Source: Heyndrickxia sp050281185
GTDB lineage: Bacteria > Bacillota > Bacilli > Bacillales > Bacillaceae_C
NCBI RefSeq assembly: GCF_050281185.1
Contig: NZ_JBNNWS010000017.1
Coordinates: 68,271-132,270, forward strand
DNA: 64,000 bases
Reading direction: 5' to 3'
Part shown: in pieces, positions 18,212-27,037 of the stretch
Position numbering within the stretch: the first letter of the stretch is position 1
Layout of the letters: each line of letters starts with the position of its first letter
Made by a program: the position numbers and the translations under genes
Notes under the pieces: model-generated
What the model was told of the DNA's origin: nothing
Seen by the model: only the letters and a program-made list of their open reading frames with translations
The model's database searches: none

Positions 18212-20035
18212 TTGACTAAGGAAAAGAATGCAAAACAAATGAAAGTGGAGCGATTTAATTACTCCACTGAACAAATTATAGATAAACCCTTTAACTGGAA
18301 GCAGATGTTGCGTCTACTGAATTATTTAAAACCATATTCAAAAAATCTCTTGCCTAAATCGTTAGCGGCTATGCTTCTCAATACAATTATTCGACTAATT
18401 ATTCCAACCTTAATTGGGGTATATGCAATAGAAAAAGGGATACAGGGGAAGGATGGACAATTATTATCGATTATTATCATTGTGATTGCCGTTCTGTACA
18501 TAGTATCCTATTTAGCAAATATATTTAGAATCCGTTGGATGAATCAGCTTGGACAAAAGGTTATTTACGATATTCGGAAAAACTTGTTTACTCATGTTCA
18601 ACACCTTTCCCATCGTTTTTTTGATCAGCGTTCAGCAGGTTCGATTCTTGTAAGGATTATGAATGATACAAACTCATTACAGGATTTGTTTACAAATGGG
18701 GTTGTGAACCTTTTAATGGATATGATTATGTTAGTTGGGGTTATCGTCATTTTATTCATGCTAAGTCCACAACTGACATTAGCTGTATTGATTATCCTGC
18801 CAATCATGTTTTTGATTTCTACTAAGCTTCGGCAAAATATTCGCCGATCTTGGCAGTATATGCGTATAAAACAGTCAAAGCTAAATTCGCATTTAAATGA
18901 AAGTATCCAAGGAATTCGCGTTACACAATCCTTTACACAAGAAAAAGAAAATATGAAGTTCTTTGATGGTGTCAACACTGAGAACTACGAAGCATGGCGA
19001 ATAGCAACGAAGAAAAACGCACTTTTTAGACCGATGATTGAATTAACGAATGCTGTTGGTTCTGCAGTTCTTATCTGGTATGGTGCACACCTAATTCAAA
19101 CTGATTCACTTAAATTAGGAGAATTTGTTTCTTATGCCTTTTATTTAGGAATGTTTTGGGAGCCGATCTCTAGAATTGGTCAGGTATATAATCAGCTGTT
19201 AATGGCGATGGCTTCATCAGAAAGAATTTTCGAATATTTAGACGAACAGCCTATCGTTCACGAAAAGGAAAAGGCGATTGAATTACCTGATATGGAAGGT
19301 CATGTTCAATTTGAAAATGTTGAGTTTTCATATGACGATAATCGTTTAGCATTAAAAGGGGTTAATCTAGAAATGAAGCAGGGTCAAACAATTGCTTTAG
19401 TTGGTCATACAGGCTCTGGGAAAACAACGATAGCAAATTTGATTAGCCGTTTCTATGATCCAACCGCTGGATCTGTTAAAATTGATGGTCATGATTTAAG
19501 GGATATTTCGTTAAAAAGTTTACGAAATCGAATTAGTGTCGTCCTCCAAGATACATTTATATTTTCAGGAACGATCATGGAAAATATTAAATTTGGCCGT
19601 CCAGAGGCTGAAGATGAGGAAGCAATTGCAGCCGCAAAAGCGATAGGAGCCCATAAATTTATTGAGAACCTTCCTAACGGTTATGAAACACAAGTTGAGG
19701 AAAGAGGAAATATTCTTTCCGTAGGTGAAAGGCAGCTGTTATCATTTGCGAGAGCTTTACTTGCCAATCCTAGAATTATTATTCTAGATGAAGCAACTGC
19801 AAGTATCGATACGGAAACAGAGGTACAAATTCAAAACGCCTTACGAACTTTATTAAAAGACAGAACATCGGTTATCATTGCCCATCGACTTTCAACCATA
19901 CGAGAAGCAGATAAAATTTTTGTCCTTGATCACGGGAATATTATTGAAGAAGGAAACCATGATCAATTAATGAAGCACCAAGGTGAATACTATCGATTAG
20001 TAAAAGCTCAATTTAAAATGCTGGAAGCGATATAA
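18212..20035 (+). CDS. Heterodimeric ABC exporter subunit 2, catalytic Walker B
   Basis: TTG 18212 has GAGGTGAA at ideal spacing and gives 607 residues. The N-terminal tail of about 35 residues precedes a six-helix domain and an NBD. The catalytic Glu527 is intact (IIILDEATASID) but the signature is LSVGE (502-506) instead of LSGGQ. Paired with subunit 1, this gives one complete site (this Walker A/B with the partner LSGGQ) and one degenerate site (partner Asp498 with LSVGE). The two genes are clearly co-transcribed. Family resemblance is to YheH/YfiC/BmrD; specificity cannot be told from the sequence. Confidence 0.9.
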   Translation: MTKEKNAKQMKVERFNYSTEQIIDKPFNWKQMLRLLNYLKPYSKNLLPKSLAAMLLNTIIRLIIPTLIGVYAIEKGIQGKDGQLLSIIIIVIAVLYIVSYLANIFRIRWMNQLGQKVIYDIRKNLFTHVQHLSHRFFDQRSAGSILVRIMNDTNSLQDLFTNGVVNLLMDMIMLVGVIVILFMLSPQLTLAVLIILPIMFLISTKLRQNIRRSWQYMRIKQSKLNSHLNESIQGIRVTQSFTQEKENMKFFDGVNTENYEAWRIATKKNALFRPMIELTNAVGSAVLIWYGAHLIQTDSLKLGEFVSYAFYLGMFWEPISRIGQVYNQLLMAMASSERIFEYLDEQPIVHEKEKAIELPDMEGHVQFENVEFSYDDNRLALKGVNLEMKQGQTIALVGHTGSGKTTIANLISRFYDPTAGSVKIDGHDLRDISLKSLRNRISVVLQDTFIFSGTIMENIKFGRPEAEDEEAIAAAKAIGAHKFIENLPNGYETQVEERGNILSVGERQLLSFARALLANPRIIILDEATASIDTETEVQIQNALRTLLKDRTSVIIAHRLSTIREADKIFVLDHGNIIEEGNHDQLMKHQGEYYRLVKAQFKMLEAI

Positions 20036-20069
20036 AAAGAAGGGTGACTTGGTCATCCTTCTTTTTATA
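20036..20069 (+). terminator. Intrinsic terminator of the ABC exporter operon
   Basis: AAGAAGGGTGAC and GTCATCCTTCTT pair across TTG and are followed by TTTATAT. It begins just after the stop codon. Confidence 0.88.
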
Positions 20070-20074
20070 TCGCT

Positions 20075-20180
20075 TATCAATAAAACCCTGTATGGTATGC
20101 GTTCAGCTAGTTTTACTACGTGAAGAAATCGCTTCACGCATATCATACAGGTCATTTTATCAACCATAACGATTAACAAA
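20075..20180 (+). repeat. Palindromic interspersed repeat A, copy 1
   Basis: The core 20087-20152 begins CCTGTATGGTATGCGT and ends ACGCATATCATACAGG, inverted with one mismatch, and contains TTCAGCTAG and GAAATCGCTTCACGC. The right flank ends GATTAACAAA. Copies 2 (27038-27161) and 3 (54786-54902, inverted) share the core; the left outer arm is missing or eroded here. It carries no gene. Confidence 0.85.
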
Positions 20181-20311
20181 TCCTTTATATTACAAGAAAT
20201 TACATTTTCGAATACTCCTCTACGTCTCAAGTCTTATAAAAAAATAAAGCTGCGGATTGTTATTGAATTCAGGCATTTTTTTTATGATATAAACAAAGGG
20301 AGGAAATATTA

Positions 20312-20953
20312 ATGACAACATTATTCGAAAAAATTAAAAACTCAGTGATGGCTGATCTACATGATATTTTAGAAACAAAGGAAAAGAACAATCCGATCTC
20401 ACGATTAAACCAATACTTACGTGAAAGTGAAAATGAAGCAAAAAAAGTAGAAAAGTTAATTGAAAGACAATATTTACTAAAAGAGGAATTTGCAAGAGAG
20501 TTGAAACAAGCCGAATCGATGGCGGATAAACGTTGTAAGCAAGGGGAAATTGCACTTCAAGCAAATGAACTAACTTTACACCAAGTGGCAATTGACGAAG
20601 AGGCAATTTACAAGGTGCAGGCACTTAGCTTAAAGGAAGCTTATAATGAAGCATCCAGTCAGTTAGAAATGCTAGAGAAAAAACATCGAGAAATGAAAAT
20701 AAAATTAAAAGATATGCATATTAAACGGTTAGAACTAATGGGCCGGGAGAACGTAATAAAAGTAACAAAAAAGATAAACCATGTTTTAGATGACTCTATT
20801 GCTGGAAAAGCAAATGTACGATTTGAAGAAACCAATAGGTATATGGATCACTTAGAAGGAAGAATAAATTCTAGTTATGATATGAGTATGTTCGATTCTC
20901 GGATTAATGAGCTTGAAAAAGGATTAAAAACAGAAGAAACAACTATTAAATAA
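20312..20953 (+). CDS. PspA/IM30 family protein (LiaH/PspA-like)
   Basis: This 213-residue protein is almost wholly helical and coiled-coil with alternating Lys/Glu heptads. It opens TTLFEKIKNSVMADLHDILE, a PspA-like N-terminus, though a Pro-free amphipathic helix with few hydrophobics. PspA/LiaH proteins oligomerise on the cytoplasmic face of a stressed membrane. It sits directly upstream of liaF-liaS-liaR, the place of liaI-liaH in B. subtilis, so I infer it is the main output of that system. RBS AAAGGGAGG precedes ATG 20312. No liaI-type membrane anchor gene is present. Confidence 0.88.
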   Translation: MTTLFEKIKNSVMADLHDILETKEKNNPISRLNQYLRESENEAKKVEKLIERQYLLKEEFARELKQAESMADKRCKQGEIALQANELTLHQVAIDEEAIYKVQALSLKEAYNEASSQLEMLEKKHREMKIKLKDMHIKRLELMGRENVIKVTKKINHVLDDSIAGKANVRFEETNRYMDHLEGRINSSYDMSMFDSRINELEKGLKTEETTIK

Positions 20954-20999
20954 TAGGTAATCTATGGTAGTATAAAAAGCATATATCCGTTCATTGCAT

Positions 21000-21048
21000 A
21001 CGGCTAGATCCTCAAGGAATGTTCCTCGGGGGTCTTGTCGTATGTTTA
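21000..21048 (+). other. Hairpin between pspA and liaF
   Basis: CATACG and CGTATG bracket a partly paired stem containing AGATCCTC and GGGGGTCT. No T-run follows, so it may act as an mRNA processing or stability element that uncouples high pspA expression from low liaFSR expression. This role is inferred. Confidence 0.45.
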
Positions 21049-21104
21049 ATAGAATCAGTGATGGAATATTCTTTTAATTGCTATCTATGAAAGAGGGAGG
21101 CAAC

Positions 21105-21824
21105 ATGAGAAAAAGATCGGATCAAAATACAATCACATGGATAATCTTAGTTGCCGTTGTTGGAATTTTATTTGAAATTTCCTTTAATCCGGAATCTCTC
21201 ATTTTTCTTGGGATCGCGGCACTACTTATTTATTTAGGTAAGAAAAAAAGCACCAGATCCTCTGGAATTATTTTATTTATCGTTGGAATCTCGATTGCAG
21301 TTATTATCATTATTTCAACTGTTTTTTTTAAACTAATATTATTTTCAATCTTAATCTATCTTTTAATGCAATACAAAAAGAAAAAGCGCAAACCGAAAAT
21401 TATTACGGTTGAAACAATTGAGCCCTCAAGTCATTCAAAAGTAAATCGAAAACAGCCATATATTAAAAATAAATTTTTTGGTAGTCAACGTTTTGAAGAC
21501 AATATTTATGAATGGGATGATATCAATATTCAATGTGGTCTTGGCAATACGGTTATTGATTTAAGTATGACTATGCTGCCAGTAGGGGAATCCACTGTAG
21601 TGATAAGAGGATTGGCCGGCAATATTCAATTACTTATTCCATATGATGTTGCTATATCAGTTAATCATTCATCAATAACTGGTAATGTAAATATATATGG
21701 TCAAGAGGAGAATGTGTTTAATCAAAATACTATTTACTACTCTGATAACTATGAAGAATCATCAAGAAAAATAAAAATCATCACCTCATTGCCAATTGGA
21801 AATCTTGAGGTGAAACACGTATGA
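21105..21824 (+). CDS. liaF: LiaF-like membrane inhibitor of LiaSR
   Basis: ATG 21105 after GAGGGAGG gives 239 residues (LiaF is about 241). Four short membrane segments fill residues 10-85. A basic linker comes next, and then a soluble beta-rich C-terminal domain (DUF2154) with WDDINIQCGLGNTVIDLSMT and VVIRGLAGNIQLLIPYDV. LiaF holds the LiaS kinase inactive until the envelope is damaged, for example by lipid II-binding antibiotics. The 3' end overlaps liaS by four bases. Identification rests on both the C-terminal domain and gene order. Confidence 0.93.
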   Translation: MRKRSDQNTITWIILVAVVGILFEISFNPESLIFLGIAALLIYLGKKKSTRSSGIILFIVGISIAVIIIISTVFFKLILFSILIYLLMQYKKKKRKPKIITVETIEPSSHSKVNRKQPYIKNKFFGSQRFEDNIYEWDDINIQCGLGNTVIDLSMTMLPVGESTVVIRGLAGNIQLLIPYDVAISVNHSSITGNVNIYGQEENVFNQNTIYYSDNYEESSRKIKIITSLPIGNLEVKHV

Positions 21825-22867
21825 GTATACAAAGAACATTTTTATTTTATTTTAGTTCTTTTTCCCTTGTAATAGCCATTTTTATATCAGCCATATATAT
21901 ACAAACCATAAAAGTTGATTGGTATGAAGCCCTTTTTTTTAAGCAAATTTTTTTATTACCCGTTATTGTATTTATCATTTTGACAAGTATTATACTTGGT
22001 GTCGTTTGCGGGTTAGTTATCGGTTATATAATGAAAAAAAAGTTTGAAGAAGTAGATATCCGATTAGTTGAACTAGAAAAAGGAGAATTTGATATTTCGA
22101 AAATTCCTACTGAAAAGCTTATTGAAGTTTCTGGATTGTATGATCGTTTACAACGAATTCAAAACCGATTTGATGAGCAAGTAAAAGCGTCTCAGAAGCT
22201 GGCTAATGAACGTGCTGATTGGAATGAAAGTATGAAACAAGAAATACTTTCACAAGAAAGAAATCGTTTAGCAAGAGAGCTTCATGATTCTGTCAGTCAG
22301 CAGCTATTTGCGGCAACGATGCTACTATCAGCCATTAATCAAAATCCAAACCCTGATAAAACAGTAACAAATAAACAAATGAAGCTAGTTGAAGAAATTA
22401 TTAATGAATCTCAATCTGAGATGAGAGCTCTTTTGCTTCATTTAAGACCTATTCAATTAGAGGGGAAAAGTCTAAAAAAAGGTGCTGAAGAATTGCTACT
22501 TGAGTTAACAGCAAAGCTTCCTTTAAAAGTTAGTTGGAAAATCGATGATTTAAAGCTTGATAAAGGAGTAGAAGATCATCTATTTCGAATTATGCAGGAA
22601 TCTATATCCAATACTCTCCGCCATGCAAAAGCTACTACATTAGAGATCCACTTAATAAAACGTGAACAGTTTGTATTTTTAAAAATTATCGATGATGGTG
22701 TTGGCTTTGAAATGGGGCAGGAAAAAGCTGGTTCTTATGGTTTGCAAAATATTCGGGAACGTGCCGCAGAAATTGGAGGAGCGATAAAAATGATCAGCTT
22801 TAAAGGAAAAGGTACTAGTATTGAAGTGAAAATTCCGATTTTAAAACAAAAGGAGGCGGTAGAATGA
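21821..22867 (+). CDS. liaS: Sensor histidine kinase LiaS
   Basis: The 348-residue kinase has two membrane helices (about 8-27 and 43-70) enclosing a very short extracellular loop, the intramembrane-sensing topology. A HAMP-like/coiled linker leads to a HisKA_3 dimerisation helix with RLARELHDSVSQQLFA (phosphorylated H155), followed by a HATPase domain with IDDGVGFE and GSYGLQNIRERA. The kinase phosphorylates LiaR. Start and stop overlap the genes on both sides by four bases, so liaF-liaS-liaR is one coupled unit. Confidence 0.95.
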   Translation: MSIQRTFLFYFSSFSLVIAIFISAIYIQTIKVDWYEALFFKQIFLLPVIVFIILTSIILGVVCGLVIGYIMKKKFEEVDIRLVELEKGEFDISKIPTEKLIEVSGLYDRLQRIQNRFDEQVKASQKLANERADWNESMKQEILSQERNRLARELHDSVSQQLFAATMLLSAINQNPNPDKTVTNKQMKLVEEIINESQSEMRALLLHLRPIQLEGKSLKKGAEELLLELTAKLPLKVSWKIDDLKLDKGVEDHLFRIMQESISNTLRHAKATTLEIHLIKREQFVFLKIIDDGVGFEMGQEKAGSYGLQNIRERAAEIGGAIKMISFKGKGTSIEVKIPILKQKEAVE

Positions 22868-23502
22868 TAAAGGTATTATTAGTAGATGATCATGAAATGG
22901 TTCGTATTGGAGTTTCAGCCTTTTTATCGATTCAACTTGATATTGAAGTAATTGGGGAGGCGGATGATGGCAGAAAAGGGGTAGAGCTTGCCTTACAATT
23001 GCGCCCAGATATTATTCTAATGGATCTTGTTATGAATGAGATGGATGGCATTCAAGCTACAAAGGAAATCATAAAACAATGGCCTGAGGCGAAAATAATT
23101 ATTGTTACAAGTTTTATTGATGATGAGAAGGTATATCCTGCTCTTGAAGCAGGTGCGACAAGTTATATGCTAAAGACATCTAAAGCAAGTGATATTGCAG
23201 ATGCCGTTCGATCTACATATGAAGGACAATCTGTTCTAGAGCCACAAGTCACTGGAAAAATGATGATGCGGATGAAGCAAGGCAATAAACGTCCACTGCA
23301 TGATGATTTAACGAATCGAGAGCTCGAAATCCTTTTACTAATGGGCGAAGGGATGACCAATCAAGAAATCGCGGATGAATTATTTATTGCATTAAAAACG
23401 GTTAAAACACATGTAAGTAATATATTAAGTAAATTAGAAGTTCAGGATCGTACACAAGCCGTCATTTATGCTTTTCAACATCAATTAATAAATAAAAAAT
23501 AG
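22864..23502 (+). CDS. liaR: Response regulator LiaR
   Basis: This 212-residue protein has a receiver domain with acidic pair DD (8-9), phosphoacceptor D54 (IILMDLVM) and a conserved Lys near 104. A LuxR/NarL-type helix-turn-helix follows (LTNRELEILLLMGEGMTNQEIADELFIALKTVKTHVSNIL). It is the partner of LiaS. The expected target is the pspA gene upstream; I could not identify a LiaR box there with confidence. A strong terminator overlaps its stop. Confidence 0.95.
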   Translation: MIKVLLVDDHEMVRIGVSAFLSIQLDIEVIGEADDGRKGVELALQLRPDIILMDLVMNEMDGIQATKEIIKQWPEAKIIIVTSFIDDEKVYPALEAGATSYMLKTSKASDIADAVRSTYEGQSVLEPQVTGKMMMRMKQGNKRPLHDDLTNRELEILLLMGEGMTNQEIADELFIALKTVKTHVSNILSKLEVQDRTQAVIYAFQHQLINKK

Positions 23503-23550
23503 GAGATATAGGGGATCCATTTAACCCTATTATCTCCTATTTTTATTTTT
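23496..23550 (+). terminator. Intrinsic terminator of liaR
   Basis: AAAATAGGAGATATAGGG and CCCTATTATCTCCTATTTT pair nearly perfectly, followed by TATTTTTTT. The stem starts inside the stop codon region of liaR. Confidence 0.9.
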
Positions 23551-23565
23551 TTCTTAGAGTTAAGT

Positions 23566-23583
23566 TTGTGAAAAATGTCACAA
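23566..23583. promoter_or_regulatory. Rex/Fnr-type operator upstream of the bd oxidase genes
   Basis: The sequence TTGTGAAAAATGTCACAA is a perfect 6+6 dyad. It fits the Rex consensus TTGTGAA-N4-TTCACAA at all but one specified base, and also the Fnr/CRP consensus TGTGA-N6-TCACA exactly. It lies 118 bases before cydA. A possible promoter (TTTACA 23622, TAAATA 23644, spacing 16) lies downstream. Rex represses bd oxidase genes in B. subtilis when NADH is low, so control by redox state or oxygen is likely. Confidence 0.65.
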
Positions 23584-23700
23584 AACATTCATGCTCAATG
23601 ATTCACATTGTATAAAAAAGGTTTACACTAATAGTAATAAAAGTAAATAAAAAATACTTTTAATACTAAGAATATATACTGGAAATAAAGGAGGGTTTTC

Positions 23701-25029
23701 ATGATGGAACTGGATAATGTCATTTTGAGTCGAATGTTAACAGGAATGACCTTAGCTTTTCATATTATTTTTGCAACGATCGGTGTTGGTGTACCTGTTA
23801 TGATATCAATTGCTGAGTTTTTAGGAATTAAACGAAAGGATCCATATTACAACCTTTTAGCTAGGCGTTGGGCAAGAGGATTTACGATCACTGTTGCGGT
23901 GGGAGTTGTAACTGGTACATGTATAGGTCTTCAGTTATCCATGCTTTGGCCGAGTTTTATGCAAGTGGCGGGAAAAATTATTGCTTTACCTTTATTTATG
24001 GAAACATTCGCTTTTTTCTTTGAAGCGATCTTTCTCGGAATTTATTTGTATACTTGGGATCGATTTAAAAATAAATACGTGCACTGGATTTTAACATTTC
24101 CGATAATGATTGGTTCATCTGCGTCTGCTATGTTTATTACAATGGTTAATTCATTTATGAACACTCCTCAAGGCTTTACTTTAAAAAATGGAAAAATGCT
24201 TAATATCGATCCTATAGCAGCAATGTTTAATCCTGCCACACCATCAAAGGTGTTTCATGTAGTAACTTCTGCATATGCGGCTTCAGCAATTTTGCTTGCA
24301 GCTATTACTGCCGTTTTATACATACGAGGAAAACGAGGCATTTATTATCAAAAAGCATTAACACTAACGATGGTGACAACCTTCATTTTTGCTACTGGAA
24401 CAGCATTAGCTGGAGATGCATCTGCAAAATTTCTAGCTAAACATCAACCGGAAAAACTTGCTGCTGCTGAATGGCATTTTGAAACAAGCAGGGGAGCGGA
24501 TCTAATATTATTTGGTACTCTAGATGAAAATAATCATATAAAAAATGCCATTCACATACCCAAATTCCTTAGCTTTTTAGCAGGTGGATCCTTTGATACA
24601 AAAGTAATTGGTTTGAATGATTTTCCAAAGGATGAAATTCCGCCTCTTAGTGTCCATTACATGTTTGATTTAATGGTGATTATTGGTTTTTATCTTGTAT
24701 TAATCCCTCTTGTATTTTTATTTATACGCCGTATTAAAAAATGGTCGGAATGGAATAAGCCGCTTTTATGGGCAATTGTTGCGGGCGGTCCTTTAGGAAT
24801 TGTTGCCATTGAATTAGGATGGATGTATGCGGAACTAGGCAGGCAGCCATGGATTTTAAGAGGATATATGAAGGTTGCGGAAGCTGCAACGACCGGTAAT
24901 GGGGTAGGATTAACATTTATTTTGTTTGCGATTCTTTATTTCATCCTTGCGATTATTAGTTGTGTTGTTCTAATTAAAATGTTTAAAAATTATCCAGCAG
25001 AAGCCGAGTTTAATGAAAGATTTTTATAA
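23701..25029 (+). CDS. Cytochrome bd ubiquinol/menaquinol oxidase subunit I (YthA/CydA-like)
   Basis: This 442-residue membrane protein starts LSRMLTGMTLAFHIIFATIGVGVPV, the conserved CydA N-terminus with the haem-ligand His in helix 1. It includes RRWARGFTITVAVGVVTGT, the ATGTALAGDASAKF region, and the quinol-site motif MYAELGRQPW near the C-terminus. Total length is short, so it has the short Q-loop. AGGAGGG precedes ATG 23701; ATG 23704 is also possible. Subunit I carries haems b558, b595 and d, and reduces O2 without proton pumping. No cydCD genes for assembly are nearby. It may be the YthAB/cyanide-insensitive branch. Confidence 0.92.
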   Translation: MMELDNVILSRMLTGMTLAFHIIFATIGVGVPVMISIAEFLGIKRKDPYYNLLARRWARGFTITVAVGVVTGTCIGLQLSMLWPSFMQVAGKIIALPLFMETFAFFFEAIFLGIYLYTWDRFKNKYVHWILTFPIMIGSSASAMFITMVNSFMNTPQGFTLKNGKMLNIDPIAAMFNPATPSKVFHVVTSAYAASAILLAAITAVLYIRGKRGIYYQKALTLTMVTTFIFATGTALAGDASAKFLAKHQPEKLAAAEWHFETSRGADLILFGTLDENNHIKNAIHIPKFLSFLAGGSFDTKVIGLNDFPKDEIPPLSVHYMFDLMVIIGFYLVLIPLVFLFIRRIKKWSEWNKPLLWAIVAGGPLGIVAIELGWMYAELGRQPWILRGYMKVAEAATTGNGVGLTFILFAILYFILAIISCVVLIKMFKNYPAEAEFNERFL

Positions 25030-25055
25030 AGGGATAATGGAGAGGAATGTTGAAT

Positions 25056-26069
25056 ATGAATCTTGAAATACTTGGAATTACCGTTCTTTGGATATTCCTA
25101 TTCGGATATTTAATTGTTGCTTCTATCGACTTTGGAGCTGGATTTTTTGCATTTTATGGAAGGGTTACAAAAAAGGATCATATTATAAATGGGATAATTA
25201 ATCGATATCTATCTCCTGTTTGGGAAGTGACAAATGTTTTTTTTGTATTCTTCTTTGTAGGCATTGTAGGATTTTTTCCTGATACGGCCTATTATTTTGG
25301 AACAGCTTTATTAATTCCGGGAAGCATTGCATTAATTTTAATTGTCATAAGAGGTTCCTTTTATGCCTTTGGAAATTATGGATCTAAAAATAATGTTGTA
25401 TATTTATTTTTGTATGGTGCAACTGGCTTACTAATACCTGCATCATTATCAACAGTATTAACCATTTCTGAAGGCGGGTTTTTAGCTGAAAAAGGGCATC
25501 ATGTTCTCTTTTTGGCAAAAGAGCTTTTTACTAGTTTTTACTCTTGGAGTGTCGTTTTCCTTGCAATCGTTTCTGTGCTTTTTATTAGTGCTGCATTTTT
25601 AACTTATTATGCGAATAGAGCAGATGATATTGAAGCAAGAGAAATATTACGGAAATTTGCCTTATTTTGGAGTCCACCAACTATATTGGCTAGTCTATTA
25701 GTTTTTATTTCATTACAAAGACATAACCCAGTTCATTTTAATAATTCCTTAGATCTATGGTGGATGTTTTTATTATCGCTCATATTTTTCTTTATTGCTT
25801 CTATTTTTATATATAAACGAAAGTATTTCGGTTTTGCCTTTATTTCGGTCATATTGCAATTTTTCTTTGCATTTTTTGGCTATGGTGCCTCACATTTGCC
25901 ATATATTCTTTATCCGTTTATTACAATCCATACGAGTGTGACGAATGCAACCATGGGAACAGCACTTGTCATTGCTTTAATTGCTGGACTTTTATTATTA
26001 ATTCCTTCTCTCATATTGTTGATGAGCCTTTTTCTTTTTAATGCTGATTATGTTAAGGGTAAAAAGTAA
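25056..26069 (+). CDS. Cytochrome bd oxidase subunit II (YthB/CydB-like)
   Basis: I prefer ATG 25056, about ten bases after GGAGAGG, over ATG 25047, which is too close to that RBS. The protein is then 337 residues with about eight or nine membrane helices. The N-terminal ILGITVLWIFLFGYLIVASIDFGAGFFAFY and the VWEVTNVFFVFFFVGIVGFFP segment are typical of CydB-like quinol oxidase subunit II. It pairs with subunit I encoded 26 bases upstream. The 3' side is occupied by an interspersed repeat and I found no separate terminator. Confidence 0.9.
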   Translation: MNLEILGITVLWIFLFGYLIVASIDFGAGFFAFYGRVTKKDHIINGIINRYLSPVWEVTNVFFVFFFVGIVGFFPDTAYYFGTALLIPGSIALILIVIRGSFYAFGNYGSKNNVVYLFLYGATGLLIPASLSTVLTISEGGFLAEKGHHVLFLAKELFTSFYSWSVVFLAIVSVLFISAAFLTYYANRADDIEAREILRKFALFWSPPTILASLLVFISLQRHNPVHFNNSLDLWWMFLLSLIFFFIASIFIYKRKYFGFAFISVILQFFFAFFGYGASHLPYILYPFITIHTSVTNATMGTALVIALIAGLLLLIPSLILLMSLFLFNADYVKGKK

Positions 26070-26077
26070 TTTTTCTA

Positions 26078-26304
26078 GGCAATTTTCGTAAAGTTTGTTG
26101 CTTTTTAGTGATATTTTATTAACAATCTGAGTTGATTGTAGCGGAGGGCACTTGACTCCTGCGGGAAAAAGAGGGAAGTGGGAGACCCCGCAGGCGGTAA
26201 CGCCGAGGAGGCTCCCATCCCTCCCCGCGGAAAGCAAGTGTCTGGAGCGGAAATCAACGGACTAAGTTTATAGTCTAAAAACAACAATTTATACGAAAAG
26301 AGCC
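26078..26304 (+). repeat. Interspersed repeat B, copy 1
   Basis: A GC-rich core (GCGGAGGGCACTTGACTCCT, then GACCCCGCAGGCGG and GGAGCGGAAATCAACGG) lies between AT-rich, imperfect inverted ends (left GGCAATTTTCGTAAAG, right CGAAAAGAGCC). Inner arms TGAGTTGATTGTAGCGGAG and GGAGCGGAAATCAACGGAC can also pair. Copy 2 at 43417-43642 is almost identical over its whole length; a third starts at 63901. Open frames inside it are artefacts of the GC-rich core. It occupies most of the 301-base gap between cydB and ktrC. Confidence 0.9.
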
Positions 26305-26370
26305 TTTTTCTAAAATAAACTTCTATGCTAGAATGGGAGATATTAGTCTTCTATTAGTGGGGGAGTTTAG

Positions 26371-27030
26371 ATGAAGAAAGAATTTGTAGTTATAGGTCTT
26401 GGTAGGTTCGGTGGAAGTATTTGCAGAGAATTATCCTTGCAAGGAATGGAAGTAATGGCCATTGATCAAGATGAAGATCGTGTGAATGAATTTGCGTCAA
26501 TTGCAACTCATGCTGTTATTGCTGATTCAACAGATGAGACCGTGTTAAAAAACTTAGGAATTAGAAATTTTGATCATATTATTGTTGCTATTGGTGCCGA
26601 TATTCAAGCAAGCATTCTAACAACCCTAATGTTGAAGGAAATAGGTGCTAAAAAGGTTACGGTTAAAGCACAAAACGATTACCATGCTAAAGTTTTGCAA
26701 AAAATTGGAGCGGACCATGTTGTACACCCAGAACGAGATATGGGCAGAAGAATTGCTCACCACATTGTATCTAATAATGTTTTAGATTATATTGAGCTTT
26801 CGGATAAATATAGTATTGTAGAAATTGCTGTTAATGAACATATAACTGGGAACTCAATTGTAGATTTAAATATTCGTGCTAAATATGGAATTAACATTGT
26901 TGCGATTAAACGTGGAAATTCGATGGTCATCTCACCTCAAGCATATGATGTCATTGAACAAGATGATATATTAATTGTAATTGGTGCAGATGCGGATATT
27001 CAAAGATTTGAGAAAAAGCTTTCTCAATAA
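26371..27030 (+). CDS. ktrC: K+ channel gating subunit KtrC (RCK domains)
   Basis: This 219-residue cytosolic protein has an RCK_N Rossmann domain (GLGRFGGS at 9-16, with Asp at the end of strand 2, MAIDQDEDR) and an RCK_C domain from about 135, ending in VIGADADIQRFEKKLSQ. KtrA/KtrC rings gate the KtrB/KtrD potassium translocators in response to ATP/ADP and c-di-AMP. The gene sits next to rnjA-rpoY as ktrC (ykqB) does in B. subtilis, which favours KtrC over KtrA. No translocator gene is adjacent. RBS is GGGGGAG before ATG 26371. Confidence 0.92.
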   Translation: MKKEFVVIGLGRFGGSICRELSLQGMEVMAIDQDEDRVNEFASIATHAVIADSTDETVLKNLGIRNFDHIIVAIGADIQASILTTLMLKEIGAKKVTVKAQNDYHAKVLQKIGADHVVHPERDMGRRIAHHIVSNNVLDYIELSDKYSIVEIAVNEHITGNSIVDLNIRAKYGINIVAIKRGNSMVISPQAYDVIEQDDILIVIGADADIQRFEKKLSQ

Positions 27031-27037
27031 AATAGGA

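Noticed and set aside
20195..20226. Possible ECF-type sigma promoter (GAAAT...CGTC) before pspA
   Set aside because: Spacing is about 22 bases instead of 16-17.
26105..26287. Minus-strand open frames with Pro/Cys-rich products
   Set aside because: They lie in the GC-rich core of repeat B, recur identically at 43361-43635, and have no proper RBS.
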